Origin: Cercospora beticola
Lineage: Eukaryota > Ascomycota > Dothideomycetes > Mycosphaerellales > Mycosphaerellaceae
Direction: 5' to 3'
DNA: 64,000 nucleotides
NCBI RefSeq assembly: GCF_033473495.1
Contig: NC_088935.1
Span: forward strand, 5,427,690 to 5,491,689
The translations under genes were made by a program, and so were the position numbers. Shown in pieces: positions 36,201 through 48,689 of the stretch (positions are counted from its first letter, which is position 1; every line of letters begins with the position of its first letter). The notes beneath the pieces were generated by a model that made no database searches, had not been told where the DNA came from, and saw nothing but the letters and a program-made list of their open reading frames with translations.

Positions 36201-36792
36201 TATAGCTACTATTATAATTATAATCCTTCTACTTATATCTCTATAAGTAGATATAGTATAGAAGCTATAGAAGTATAAGTTATTATATATAGAATAGTCG
36301 ATAGGCTAGAGGCCTAACTATCTACTAGTACTTATTAGCGCTAAAATAGCTATATCTTCTAACTTTCTTAAGTATATCTAGTATCTTATTACTAATAATT
36401 ACTTAGACTATATCGTAATAGACGAATATTACTTTATAGTAGTCGCTATATATTATTATAAATACGTCCTATAACTACTATAGATCTAAGTAGTATAAAT
36501 ATAGTTTATTTATTTTACTATATTACTACTACTAATAATAGAGTAGGAGTTTAAGTAGTAGAACTTTCTAAAGGACTCTTTAATTCTCTATATATCTATA
36601 AACTACCTAAATATTTAGTATACTATACGAACGAGACTAGCTAGAAGTTCTTAAAATAACTCGAATAACGAACTCGACTAGTTATAGAATATTATTTAGA
36701 AGTATATATATTCTTTATATATATTTATAGCTAGAAAGAATAAAGTAATTATATATATAAATTACTACTTATAGGCTATATATATTATATCT
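33241..36792 (+). pseudogene. RecQ-type telomere-linked helicase relic, copy A (3' truncated)
   Basis: A single plus-strand frame (codons starting at positions 1 mod 3) stays open from about 33,241 to 36,792 if TAA/TAG are read as former Gln/Trp; its true start may be as early as 32,050. At 36,151 the codons ATRVKKLLF are the decayed Walker A (ATGxGKSLLF), as confirmed by copies B and C. At 36,421, exactly 90 codons later, DEYYF is what RIP makes of DECHF, the RecQ-type box. A YFTILLLL stretch near 36,511 fits a motif III of the LTASLPP kind. The copy stops before motif VI, so the helicase core is incomplete. Telomere-linked RecQ helicases are known from subtelomeres of several fungi. Confidence 0.82.
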
Positions 36793-36889
36793 ATATTTAG
36801 AATCCGAGTAGTAATACCTTACTATATAGTACTTCGCTACTTAGCTTAATTAGCTATATTAACTCGTTATATACTACGCGTTTATACCT

Positions 36890-37290
36890 ATTATATATTA
36901 CTATATATTCGTTTATCGTATATTCGCTTATTATATATTTGCTCGTTATATACTACTTATTATATATTCGCTCGTTATATATTATTATATATTTACTTAT
37001 TATATATTCGCTCGTCGTATATTCGCTCGTTATATACTACTCGTCGTATATTCGCTCGTTATATATTTGCTCGTTATATATTCGCTCGTTATATATTCGC
37101 TCGTTATATACTACTTATCGTATTACTACTTATTATATTACTACTCGTCGTATTACTACTTATCGTATTACTACTTATTATATTACTACTCGTCGTATTA
37201 CTACTCGTTATATTACTACTCGTTATATTACTACTTATTATATTACTACTTATTATATTACTACTTCGTATACTATATATTACCTACTCT
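36890..37290. repeat. Header minisatellite, copy B
   Basis: This has the same architecture as in copy A, but about 400 bp long and dominated on the right by 15-bp TTACTACTTATTATA-type units. Two long overlapping open frames here are repeat artefacts. Confidence 0.85.
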
Positions 37291-37449
37291 ATATAAAATC
37301 TCTATATACTATCGGGATACTTTCGCTACTATTAAAGCGGATATTATCCGCTTACTAAGCTCTCTATAAACTAGATATCTTCGCTTTAAAGTCTATTTAA
37401 GAATATAGTATCGATTACTATAGTAGACTATATAGGTACCTAGATAAAT

Positions 37450-37481
37450 AACTAGAAACTCTATTAGTAGAGTTTATAGTC
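37450..37481. repeat. Dispersed palindrome, copy B no. 1
   Basis: This is the counterpart of the 29,292 palindrome, at the expected offset. The right flank reads TAGTC instead of TAGTT. Confidence 0.8.
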
Positions 37482-37611
37482 TTATTCTTATTAAGTCTAT
37501 TAGTCTACTAACGATAATACGATTAATCTTACTAAAGATAATAATAAAGTAGTTAAGTAGGAATCTCGGTAAGTTATAGCCTCTAAGGCTAAGAAAGATA
37601 AGATCTCGAAT

Positions 37612-39650
37612 AAGATAATAATTAACTATTTACTCTATTATATTTATAATAAAAGTAGTATACTTGCTCTATAGTTCTATTAGTAAAATACGAGGATATT
37701 TTAGGTAGATTACGTACTTTATAGAGAGCTAAGAGATAGTCTAGAGTATTCTTAGAAGTACTATAAATATTATTATTTAAACCGAGATATATACTTAATA
37801 CTATAATATATATATTATAGTCTAAATATAATAAAGTCTCGGTCGTAGTAAGTTCTTTATCGAGCTTATAGTTAGCTAGCTTCGTTATATTAGCTAGATA
37901 TAATAGATTATATATAGTATTCGAGTAATTCTTATTATCTATAAGTCGATAAAGCTAGCTCTAAGCTAACTCGAAATAGCGCTATAAATCGTTATCTATA
38001 GAGTCTAGAATCTTATTAATAAGATCGAGTAGAGCTATTATATAGATAACCTTCTTTATAAAGCTAGTATAAGTACTTTCGACTCGGATAATATACTATT
38101 CGGCTAGCCTCTTCTATAGCTTAGATTACTTATAGAAGGTATTCTAAACTAGTAGTATACTCGGTATTCTAGGAAGTTTAGAGCTACGCGTATACTTATA
38201 TAGCTTCGTAATCTAATTAATAGCTTCCTTATAATCTATATTACTCTTCCTTTTCTCGATACTATTAGCTTTACTCTAGTTATACTTACTTAAAGTATCT
38301 ATACTAGAAGTAACTCTATTCTAGACGAAGTAGTACTTATATCTAAATACTCTAATCTAGATAGCGAAGTAGTCCTAGAGGTCGGTAATAACTATAGAAA
38401 GATATCTTAGTTTAATTTCCGAAGTACTTATAATATTTAAGTAAAAGAACTCGTTATAGAAGTTTCTAGCTACTATATTATATATAATATTAAAAACTTT
38501 AAAGCTAACGTCTCTAAGGATCTTTCGCTATTAATTAGAATCTATATACTTATCTCCGAGCTCTTATAGCTTATCTATAGTCTTTCTAAGTAGTTTTATA
38601 ATCTTATCTTATAGTTTAGGAAGGTCGCGCTTATATTACTCGACTCTTAATCTAGATACTCGATTATAAAGAGTAGCGATCTCTTTTCTATTAGAAAGAA
38701 TACTCTCCTAGTAACTAGAGCTAGTAAAAATCTACTCTTAATAGTAGTATAGCTTAAAGTCTTTCTTACTACTAGCGATAGGCTAGTTTATAACTATATA
38801 CTAGCCGAGCTAAAATAAAATACCTTTATTTATAAAGAGGTCGAGATATAATTACTCTTACTTCGAACCTAATATTAGTCTATCCGGCTTTATAATAATT
38901 CCGAGAGTATAAGCTTCTATTAGATTATACTAGTAGTAGATTATTAAGATCTTATATATAGCTAGATTAATAGTAGTAGGTATTACTACGAGAATAATCG
39001 TATAATTATTAGTAAGGACCTTAGTATATAGATCTCTAATAAACTTAAAGTCGTTTTTAGTATAAATATTTATAGTTATATAGATTAGGTCTAGCAAATC
39101 GAGTAGTAAGAAATAACTATATATCGGGCCTATAATCTTAATATATAGTCTATATACTAAAAAAGCATTATAGCTATCGCCTAATTTCTTTAAGTCTATC
39201 TATAAAGTTGCTTTATTAATTAGTTACTAGAAGTCTTTAAAATCTATAAGCTCTTTATCGAACTTTATAAGCTTCTTATATTCTACTAGAGTACTCTTTA
39301 GGCTAGGTATAATTTTAACTATAACCGATTTAAAATCTATATTATATAAAGTAATATAAGTAGCGAATCGTATATAAATACTCTTAGCTTATAGAAATAG
39401 AACTTAGGTTAGTCTAGTAAGTAGTAAACTCTTACTAGCTAACTAATCGCTATATATAATAATCTCTAGTAGCTTTAGTAGATCCTCTAAGCTATAGGTC
39501 TAAAGCTCGTTTATAACTTTAAGACTTTTATATATATCTTTACTTTAAAGTCTATCTAGAAAGATAGTATCGATTACTATAGCTAATTCGTTATTAGCCT
39601 CTTCTTTATAAGCGCTATATATCTTACTATATACTATTTAAGCGAGGCTA
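37612..39650 (-). pseudogene. Dynamin-family GTPase relic, copy B
   Basis: This is the direct counterpart of the copy A relic at offset 8,012. The G3 codons here still read LLLDL at about 39,090-39,105, where copy A has lost the Asp. The P-loop, G4 region and C-terminal effector-like end align without gaps. Compared with A it lacks 146 bp beyond its 3' end. It is non-coding now because of many TAA/TAG. Confidence 0.78.
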
Positions 39651-40005
39651 GATAATATTATATACGCTACTAGATTATATATTACTATATTAGTAGATAA
39701 GAGGCTAAAGAAGAGTTACTTTAGAGTTAAGATAAACTATAATCGATAGGTTATTAAAGAAATTTAAGTAGATATAGATAGTAGAAGCTATTTTATATAC
39801 TAGGTAGTTAGCTACGACGAAGTAAGTAAACTATTATTAAGTAAAGCCTTTAGCTTTACTAGTCTACTATACTTCTTATATAATAGATAATAGTCTATAT
39901 TATATAGCCTTTTCTTTCTATACTTCTTACTTACCTTACTACTATCTTTCGTATTCTCTAGTAATCGGTAAGCTATCTACTCGAAGCGTATTTATATAGT
40001 TAAAC

Positions 40006-40037
40006 GACTAGAAACTCTAATAATAGAGTTTATAGTC
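40006..40037. repeat. Dispersed palindrome, copy B no. 2
   Basis: It lies between the divergent dynamin and helicase relics, as in copy A, and adjoins the left edge of the A/B identical tract. Confidence 0.75.
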
Positions 40038-41252
40038 TTACTATAGCTAAATCTACCTATCTAAAGTATAGATAGTTATATCGCCTAAATATAATACCTA
40101 TTTATCGATATCCTCTATATCTAGATCTACTACTCTTAGACTATAGTTATAGTATATATCTCTAGCCTCTAAGGCTCTTTATATAGTTATAAGTATCTTA
40201 TATATTATAGCGCTACTATATTAAATAGCTCTAGTTACTACTTTACTTTCTATATTATCTCGGTCGCTCTTATCGATACTAGATATCTACTCTTATATTA
40301 CTATATAGCGCCTCTTCGTATTACCTCTCTTTTATACTTTAGTTTATATAGTAGGTAATTAGGTTATAGGTATAATCTATATAGCCTATAACGCTTTTAA
40401 TTCTAGCCGATTCTCTTCTAAGTCTAGAAAGAATACTTCTACTATTTAGTAGTCTTCTATACTCTCGGTCCTTATATTTAGTAAAGCGATATCTAAATTA
40501 ATAATATATTTTAACTTTAGTACTCTACTATAATTCTATTATTACTAAACTAGATCTAGTTTTTAGGACTAAGTATATATCTAACTAGCCTCTATCTCTT
40601 CGAGTATATACTTTTACTTATAATTTACTATAATCTAGAATAGTAGTCGCTTTAGCGCTATAGCTAGCGAGTTATACTTTAGTCTATTCTCTAGTCGAAG
40701 TTTATTAAACTAGTTCTCTCTCTATACTTTCTCGATAATCTATAGGCTATCTCTTTATATAGTATCTATAGATTTATCTATCCTAATATTAACCTATATA
40801 ATTATATTCTAGTCTATATTCTCTAGCTATATCTTACTTATATATATCTCTAGATTCTTATATATTTTCTAAATCTAGTATATCTCTATATACTACTATA
40901 GAAGCGCTATCTATAAGCCTACGTTTTCGCTATAGTCGGTAAGTAATTTAAGTACTTCTTAGATAATATCTACTAGTATCTAGCCTTATTATAGGTTCTA
41001 AATATATTCTAATATAGATAGTTCTTTAGTATTAAAGTATAGCTAGGAGAGTTAGTAGTTTACTTTATTATTAGATATAACGTCTAGTCGACTCGGAATA
41101 TTATAGCTAGTTATAGTATTAAATTACTCTATCTATAAGTATATTATATTCTAGTCTATATTAGTCTATAGATATACTATTACTCTTAATAGATATTCTC
41201 GATAATACGATTATAGTATACTAGTAAAGTAGAATATATTATACTCGAGAAC

Positions 41253-44200
41253 TTATATTAGATATCGGACTATAATTAGTTAGTATATCGACGTATCGTT
41301 CTAGTATTTATAGTATAATATCTCTTTCTAAGAGGCAGATATTATTCTATTACTATAACGCGACCTAGACCTACTCTACTATTATTTTAATATAACGTAT
41401 ATATAGACGACTTAGTTAAGCTATTTAATCGAATCTTCGAGTAGTATATATATAATACTATTCTCGTCTATTAGAAATATATCTATACTATATCTTCTAT
41501 AATAGTTCTAATATATCTTCGTAAGAACTACTTAAGTATTATAGTATCTAAACGAAAGACTCTTAGCGAAATAGTAAACGCGATACTCTAGTTAGCTTAG
41601 TAGGTCGAGGATATTAATTAGCCTACTCTAATAGCTAAACTAATACCTACGATTCGAGTTATAACTAGCTTCGCTTATTTAGTAGTTAACGAATAGAGTC
41701 GAGAATATAGCTATCTTAGTAGTATCTAGAAGATAATAGACGTCTATTTATATATCTATTATTAGTAGAAGAGTATATAGAGTAGAAGTAGTACGAAGTA
41801 GATATAGGAAAAGTATATTTCTAGAAAGTCTTATCGATATAGTATATAGTATTAAAAGTAGTTTAGAGTAGCGCTCTAGAAGAGGTATATCGAGGTTAGT
41901 CGTAGAAGTTATATACCTATATCTTAGATAACTACTTCTACTTTAGTTATAGTATTTATAGAAATAGAGATTAGATTACTTAAGACTATAGACGAACTCG
42001 TCGATATAGATAACGCTATTATTAGTTCGGATAGTAATTATATATTATTATCGGTACTATAGGCGCGTCGGTTAACGATTAATACCTACTTTACCTAGCT
42101 ATCGAAGGCCGATATCTCTTCTACTATAGTACTCTCTTCTAAAGATAGTAATACTATTCTCGAAGCTCTTATTATATATACGCTCGACGTAGTAACTATA
42201 GTATATAAGATTACTATAATCTAGAAAGGTATTTTATAGCTATATATAATAGAGCTCGGTATATTTAGTAGTATTAAGTTCTAGCGCGTCTCTTTCTATC
42301 CGGAACTAAGTAATACTACTCGCTATAAATACTTCTATATACTCTAGTAACTAGTATATTATTATAGTCGAGTCGCTATAGTACTAGACCTATACTTTAA
42401 TACTAAATATAATCCTCGGTATAGATTTATAGTATAGTATAGCTATATATAGTAGGATACTATATTATCTCTATTAGATAAGAATAGCGCTTTTTATAAT
42501 AATACTAGACTCGGAGCTATAGAGTTATACTATACTATTATTTTATTTATCTTATCTCTTACTATATAGGAAATACCGCGCTATCTATTCTAGTCGCCTT
42601 TCGTTAGTTTCGTAGCTATATTTAGTATTACTTCGGAGACTAGTATCTAGATAGAAGCTCGTAACTATAGTAGTATACTAGGTAGACTAGTCTAGGCTAT
42701 ATAAGTTCTAATCTATTAGGATATAGTAAAGGTAGCTAGCGATAGACCGGCTAGTATATTACGTAAACTTTAGAAGCGTCGTATATATATACTTAATATA
42801 GCCGAGTAGAATACTATATCGGAGGTACTACGTTAGAGAAGCTACTTAATATAAGTTAGTAGGGAGGTAGTAGCCTAGTATTATATAACGTAGAACGATA
42901 ACTATACTACTCTTATATACGCTAGCGTAGAGTATTAGATAAGCTATTTCCGGACTCTTATAAAAAGCAAATTCTAGAGGTATTTATAGCTATTCTATAA
43001 CGAACTTTTAATAGATATAGCATATATACGGCTATAGCCTATATACTTATATAATATAGACGCGAATTTATAGCCTAGATTTAGCTTTATAAAATATACT
43101 ACTAACCTTCCTTTACTTACTAGTATAGGCGAGCTTATACTAGATAAGATTATATCGGTTTCTACTATAGCTAATATATTCCTCTATAATATAGAAGAGA
43201 CGATACTCTACTAGTAGTATACTACGCTATATTAGTATAAAGTAAGCGTCTAGGCCTTCTTATAGAGTATAGCTATCCTATTATATATTACTAGTAGGTA
43301 GCTAGTATAATAAACCGAATTCTTATATATAATATAGTATAATACCGATATAAACCGAAATATCTCTCTTATAAATAGTCGAGTTATAATATATCTACGC
43401 TATTATAAAGGCTAGGTAATTACTAGACGCTCGAAGTATAATATCTATTTCGTTCCTTCTATACTAGTATATCTACTTATCGACTATATTATATATATTC
43501 TTTCTATATATTAGAAGGTACTATAGAAGCTATTCCTAGAACGTAAGCTATCTCCTTATTTATTTAAGTCTTATAGAGAACTATAAGATAGTAAAAGCCT
43601 TTTATATTTCTTAGAAGCTATCTCTACTCGGTACTATATTTCTATACTAAAGATCGCTAACTAGCGATAGCTTATAGTTACTATTATAAAGTCTCTTTTA
43701 GCTATAGATATAACCTATTTCGATATATCTACTAATATTAATAATAACTAAAGATATAACGCTAATAGTAATACGTTCGCTCTTACTATATAGCGTAACT
43801 ATATAATCTTTATAGTTAATTATTTATATACTAATTAAACTAAAGCTACTAATATCTAGAATAGGCTAATTAGTATAGGTCGATAGGTATCTAAAATCTA
43901 GTATATATTATAGAGTATAGATTAGTTATTTAAGTAGAGTATAGGTAACGATCGTTACTCTATTAATACTAAGGCTTAATCCGATATAGTCTAGTAGTTA
44001 AATACTTATTATAGGTATAGGCGTATTATATCTAGTAGTAATACTCTTCTAGACGTTAGTCGGAGGCTTACTAGCTAGTACGACTTCGGATAGCAATCCT
44101 AATATTAGCTATAAGTATTCGAAGCTATTATATCTAGCTACGAGAAAGTAGTTATAATTATAGTAACTAGAGTAGAGAAGTCGCTCCTCTTTATATTCTT

Positions 44201-45949
44201 TTACTTTCTTTCTATAGCTACTATTATAATTATAATCCTTCTACTTATATCTCTATAAGTAGATATAGTATAGAGACTATAGGAGTATAGATTATTATAT
44301 ATAGAATAGTCGATAGGCTAGAGGCCTAACTATCTACTAGTACTCGTTAGTACTAAAGTAGCTACGTTTTCCGACTTCCTTAAGTATATCTAGTATCTTA
44401 TTACCGACGATCGCTTAGACTATATTATAATAGACGAATATTACCTTATAGTAGTTACTATATATTATCGTAAATACGTCCTATAACTACTATAGATTTA
44501 AGTAGTATAGATATAGTTCGTTTATCTTACTATATTACTACTACTAATAATAGAGTAGGAGTTTAGATAGTAGAACTTTCTAAAGGACTCTTTAATTCTC
44601 TATATATCTATAAACTATCTAAATATTTAGTATACTATACGAACGAGACTAGCTAGAAGTCCTTAGAATAACTTAGATAACGAACTCGACTAGTTATAGA
44701 ATATTATCTAGAAGTATATATATTTTCTATATATATTTATAGCTAGGAAGAATAAAGTAATTATATATATAAATTACTACTCGTAGACTATATATATTAT
44801 ATCTTAGTTCGAGTACTACTTATATATATTCGAGTCTAGCTTACTTAAGAAGAAAGCTAATATTATCGACTATTAGCTTATAGACGATAGGTCTAGACTA
44901 TTAATTACGACGTAGGCGCTAGCTAAGAGCTTCGATTATTTCTATATATATATTATTATCTATTTTAGGAAAATTAACTTATTATTACGTTTTAGTTAGA
45001 AGACTAGCTAAGCTAAGTAAAATAGTATACTTATAATAAGTATCGTACTACTCTCTACTCTATAGTAGCCTTCTTCTACTATTATAGTTAGCGACGATTA
45101 TAACTATATACCTAACTATATAAACTCCTTGCTCTAACCTTAATATAAAGTCTAAGTAATCGATATATTTCTATCTAAATATATCTATTATTATAGTATA
45201 TTAAGTATCTATCTCGATAGCTCTATTATATCTTATATATATTCTAGTCCTAATAACGCGCTATATAGTATATATATATATACTATAAGCGATAATATAA
45301 TAGATATTTCTAATCTTATTAACGACTCTCTACTATATAGAAGTATAGAGAAAATAGCTTAATAGCTCGCTATAGATACTACTTTAATTAAATAGTATTA
45401 GATCTACTTTACTATATATATCGGGCAATATATATACTATATAGTTTATAGCGTCGATACTAAATATAATTTCGAGTATTATACTAACTTCGATATAGTT
45501 CTAGATATCTAGAGATATACTAACTATTACTATAATAGTATCTATCTTATACTATACTCCTATTACTTCTACTACTTATAGCTCTAGCCTATTGTCTACG
45601 AGTTATACTTATAGACTAGCCTAACGTATCGTTTCTATAATATTATATTTCCTATATATATTACTATATTCTAAACCTAGCGCCTATAGTTACTCTCTAC
45701 TTTCGCCTATACTTCTACTAATTTAGACTAGTATCTCGACTAGATTTATATAAAGATCCTCTTTAGAAATAGAGATACTATTTAAGACGTTATTATTGTT
45801 ATCTTTACTCTTATAGAGCTTTTTAAATAATCCGACTATATAATACTAAATATAATCGATAAATATAATAGACTAGGAACTATAATAGAGACGTAATTAC
45901 TAATATTCGACTAAGGTTTAGAGTTATAAAACTAACTAGCGACCGAAAT
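41253..45949 (+). pseudogene. RecQ-type telomere-linked helicase relic, copy B (full core)
   Basis: Walker A at 44,163 reads VTRVEKSLLF (for ATGxGKSLLF), with KS intact where copy A has KL. DEYYL follows at 44,433 (former DECH). Motif VI is at 44,997-45,026, decayed to *KTS*AK*NS. Copy C shows that this was QxTGRAGRDG. After motif VI the frame continues with a YLD..-containing stretch rich in Tyr codons that could be former Cys, as in the RecQ zinc region. It stays open to about 45,949, where a palindrome follows. The span fits a protein of at least 1,560 residues, and up to about 1,960 if it begins at 40,060. Confidence 0.85.
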
Positions 45950-45950
45950 C

Positions 45951-45983
45951 GACTAGAAACTCTATTATTAGAGTTTAGTTTCT
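45951..45983. repeat. Dispersed palindrome at helicase 3' end, copy B
   Basis: GACTAGAAACTC and GAGTTTAGTTTC arms. It sits exactly where the helicase frame ends. Confidence 0.75.
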
Positions 45984-46143
45984 AAGTAATAAGCGAGTAT
46001 TCTACTAGTAGAATATCTAGTTAATTTATATTATATAGGCCTAGTTTCGCTTTATAAATATAGTTATATACTATCCTTATAGCTTATAGTACTCGATATA
46101 CTACTATAGCTCTCTATAGTATATATAATATTTCTATAGTAGT

Positions 46144-46176
46144 AACTAGAAACTCTATCGATAGAGAATATTAGTT
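46144..46176. repeat. Dispersed palindrome, copy B, 190 bp after the previous one
   Basis: AACTAGAAACTCTATCGATAG begins a partly degenerate copy whose right arm reads AGAGAATATTAGTT. Confidence 0.65.
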
Positions 46177-46499
46177 ACCTAGATACCTTTTAGCCTAACT
46201 TTAGTTATAGTTATAATAGCTTTATAGCTTTATTTTCTAGGTAGCTATAGCGGCTATATTACTCTAATTAGCCTATAGTAGAAGCCGTAGTATATACGAG
46301 TAGCTTCTAGATATAGAGTAGAGCTATTAGTAATTCTAATTAGTAGATAGTATATACTAATATATATACTAGACGTAAGTAAATAAAATTTATTTACTTA
46401 CTACTAGTAGCGTATACGCCCTTCTATAGTATAAATACTCGCTATTACTACTTCTAAACCTTTCTACTTATATTAACCTCTACTACTCTAGTATCTATA

Positions 46500-47110
46500 T
46501 TATCCTTCTTCTTTAATTAGAAAATTCTACTAGTAGACTTTTTAGTTATTTTATCTATTAAAATTCTATAATTCTAATCGAGTTAGATTTATAGTTATAG
46601 CTCGAGGTAGGAAGCGTATACTTTCCTAGAACTAGCTAGAAATACTAGGCTCGATCCTAAAGAAGTTAAAAGTAAAAGTAATATCTAGTAGGTCGAAAAC
46701 GAAGATAACTTCTAGCCGACTAGACGCTAAAGAGTTAAATATAGAAGAGCTAGCTCTACTAGAGATAGAGCGTACTATAAAGTAATACTAATACTATCTC
46801 GATAACCTAGTAGTATAGGCCTACTCTAATCCTAGTACTATATACTTATTACTAACTACTAAAGATCTCGGTATCTAGATTACTAATATTACTAAAGCTA
46901 TACTAACTAATAATAAGTTAGTACTAATTTTATACTTCTAGATATATATCTAAAAGGCTTTTAGAGATTTACTTACGACTTTTATCTAGCTACTAGAGAA
47001 GCTATAAAAAGTAATACTAATAGTAGGCCTAAGTAAACTAGGCTTAAGTATCTACTATCTATTTCTTATTTTATTATACTTACTCTATTCCTCTATACTA
47101 AGGAATATAG
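46500..47110 (+). pseudogene. Unidentified decayed reading frame between palindromes, copy B
   Basis: Reading TAA/TAG as former Gln/Trp gives a protein-like stretch containing LDAKELNIEELALLEIERTIK, then a LLLTTKDLGIQITNITKAI-like segment and LLEKLQKVILIVGLSKLGL. I do not recognise the family. The same frame exists in copy C at offset 15,504. Confidence 0.4.
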
Positions 47111-47159
47111 TTCCTTCTCTTTTATTATTACTTTATAGCTATACGAATTAGATTAAAAT

Positions 47160-47219
47160 AACTAAAAATCCTATTAATAGAGTTTCTAACTAAAAACTCT
47201 AATAGTAGAGTTTCTAGTT
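47160..47219. repeat. Dispersed palindrome, tandem pair, copy B
   Basis: Two palindromes lie back to back, sharing the central TTTCTAACTAAAAACTC. They separate two decayed reading frames. Confidence 0.75.
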
Positions 47220-47522
47220 ACTTTCTTCTATTTATATATCTAATTCCTCTATATAGAACTAATCTCTTTTTAGTATTTCGATTTAATATAGAAGAATAAG
47301 AATAAGCTTATATATAGTAATATATTAAAGTCTAAAACTATTATCTAATAGTTAGTTAAGAATAAGGACTCTATTACTTCTCTTACTTCTAAGTATATTA
47401 CTTCCGGTACTATTACCGACGATAATATTATACTATACGACTAGCCGAATAACTATACTTATACTATCTAGTACTACTATATATTCGTATACGAAGTACT
47501 AGATATTATAGAATACTTAAAG

Positions 47523-48615
47523 AATAACTCTAATAAAATAGTTAAAAACTCTCCTACTACTAATTTATACTATAGTACGCTAGTACTACTCGGAAGGTCT
47601 GCTATACTAGTTTATTACCTATCGAATATTTTCTCTAGTTTTTATAGAGAGAACCTATACTATATTCTCTATCTCTTTATATAGTATAATAGATATTAGA
47701 TAACTAAAGCTAGAGAGAGTAAGACTTTAGAGAGGCCGATACTAGACTATTACTATCTAGTAACTATAAACGTCGATAGTAAACTAGTTATAGGTAAAGT
47801 TACCTACTATACTATATATATAGCTAGGCTTTAGAATATTATAGAGTAACTATATCGGTAGGAAATAGCTTTCTAGATAGCTAGTTATAGTAAGTTAGAC
47901 TTAGCTATATAAGAATAGATATATTAGATAGATAAAATAATAGACTAGGACGATATTATTACTAATCTAGAGAATAAACTTACTATTATAGAGATACGAA
48001 TTAAGAATATCGATAAATAGAACGATATAACGCGACTATAGAATATTAAATAGGCGATTAGTACGATCGATATTATTTATAGTAATTATATAAATACTTT
48101 CTCTTTTAGTTTTATAGATAATAGTACTATCTAACCTTATAAATTCGACCTCTTTCTAGTAGACTATATAGATAAAGCTATATAAGAAAGTAAAGCTAGT
48201 ATCGATAGTACTTATATTTATAATTATAAGTTATTCGCTAAGCTTAATCGTACGATATACTCCGAGAGTACTATACTACTAAACTTTATAGAATATATTA
48301 TATAACTAGGTCTAGATATCGAGACTAACTTCTCTAAGTCTAATATAGTTATTAGTATCGATTTCTTTATCTCCTTTTATAGCTTTAAATTAAAACTATA
48401 GTAGGCCTAAGATATACTATATCTTATAAAGTATATAGCTATAGTATATAGTACTAGATATAACTATAACGATATAGGACTAGAAAAGACTATTATAGCT
48501 ATTATAGTAGTCGTATAGCGCGCCTATAAGATAGAGGTAGCGTAACGAGAGTAGGTAAGTAAGTTATTTACTAAACTAACTAAGAACTATATTATTAGAG
48601 TTTTAGACGAAAATA
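47523..48615 (+). pseudogene. Unidentified decayed reading frame of about 360 codons, copy B
   Basis: One frame (codons in phase with 47,523) stays open for about 1.1 kb when TAA/TAG are read as former Gln/Trp, ending at the next palindrome. The composition is protein-like: charged and leucine/isoleucine rich, with segments such as VLLGRSAILVYYLSNIFSSF and ESTILLNFIEYII. No family is recognised. The equivalent frame in copy C is cut by the telomere at 63,838. Confidence 0.45.
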
Positions 48616-48674
48616 ACTATAAACTCTAATAGTAGAGTTTTTAGTCGGAAAACCTAATAGTAGAGTTTCTAGTT
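48614..48674. repeat. Dispersed palindrome, tandem pair, copy B
   Basis: AACTATAAACTC and related arms. The second member is AACCTAATAGTAGAGTTTCTAG. Confidence 0.7.
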
Positions 48675-48689
48675 TATTTTACTAATTAC

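Larger units (their letters stand above)
28603..36792 (+). repeat. Subtelomeric unit, copy A (truncated, about 8.2 kb)
   Basis: It begins with the header CTATATTTAGAATCCGAG and ends inside the helicase relic at 36,792, where the same header of copy B follows directly. Against copy B it aligns at an offset of 8,158 until an extra 146 bp near 29,441-29,586, and then at a constant offset of 8,012. It lacks the last quarter of the helicase and everything downstream. Confidence 0.9.

Noticed and set aside
36939..37369. Two overlapping open frames rich in Tyr, Ile and Thr
   Set aside because: They are translations of the header minisatellite in two frames; the equivalent position in copy C differs and the composition is not protein-like.
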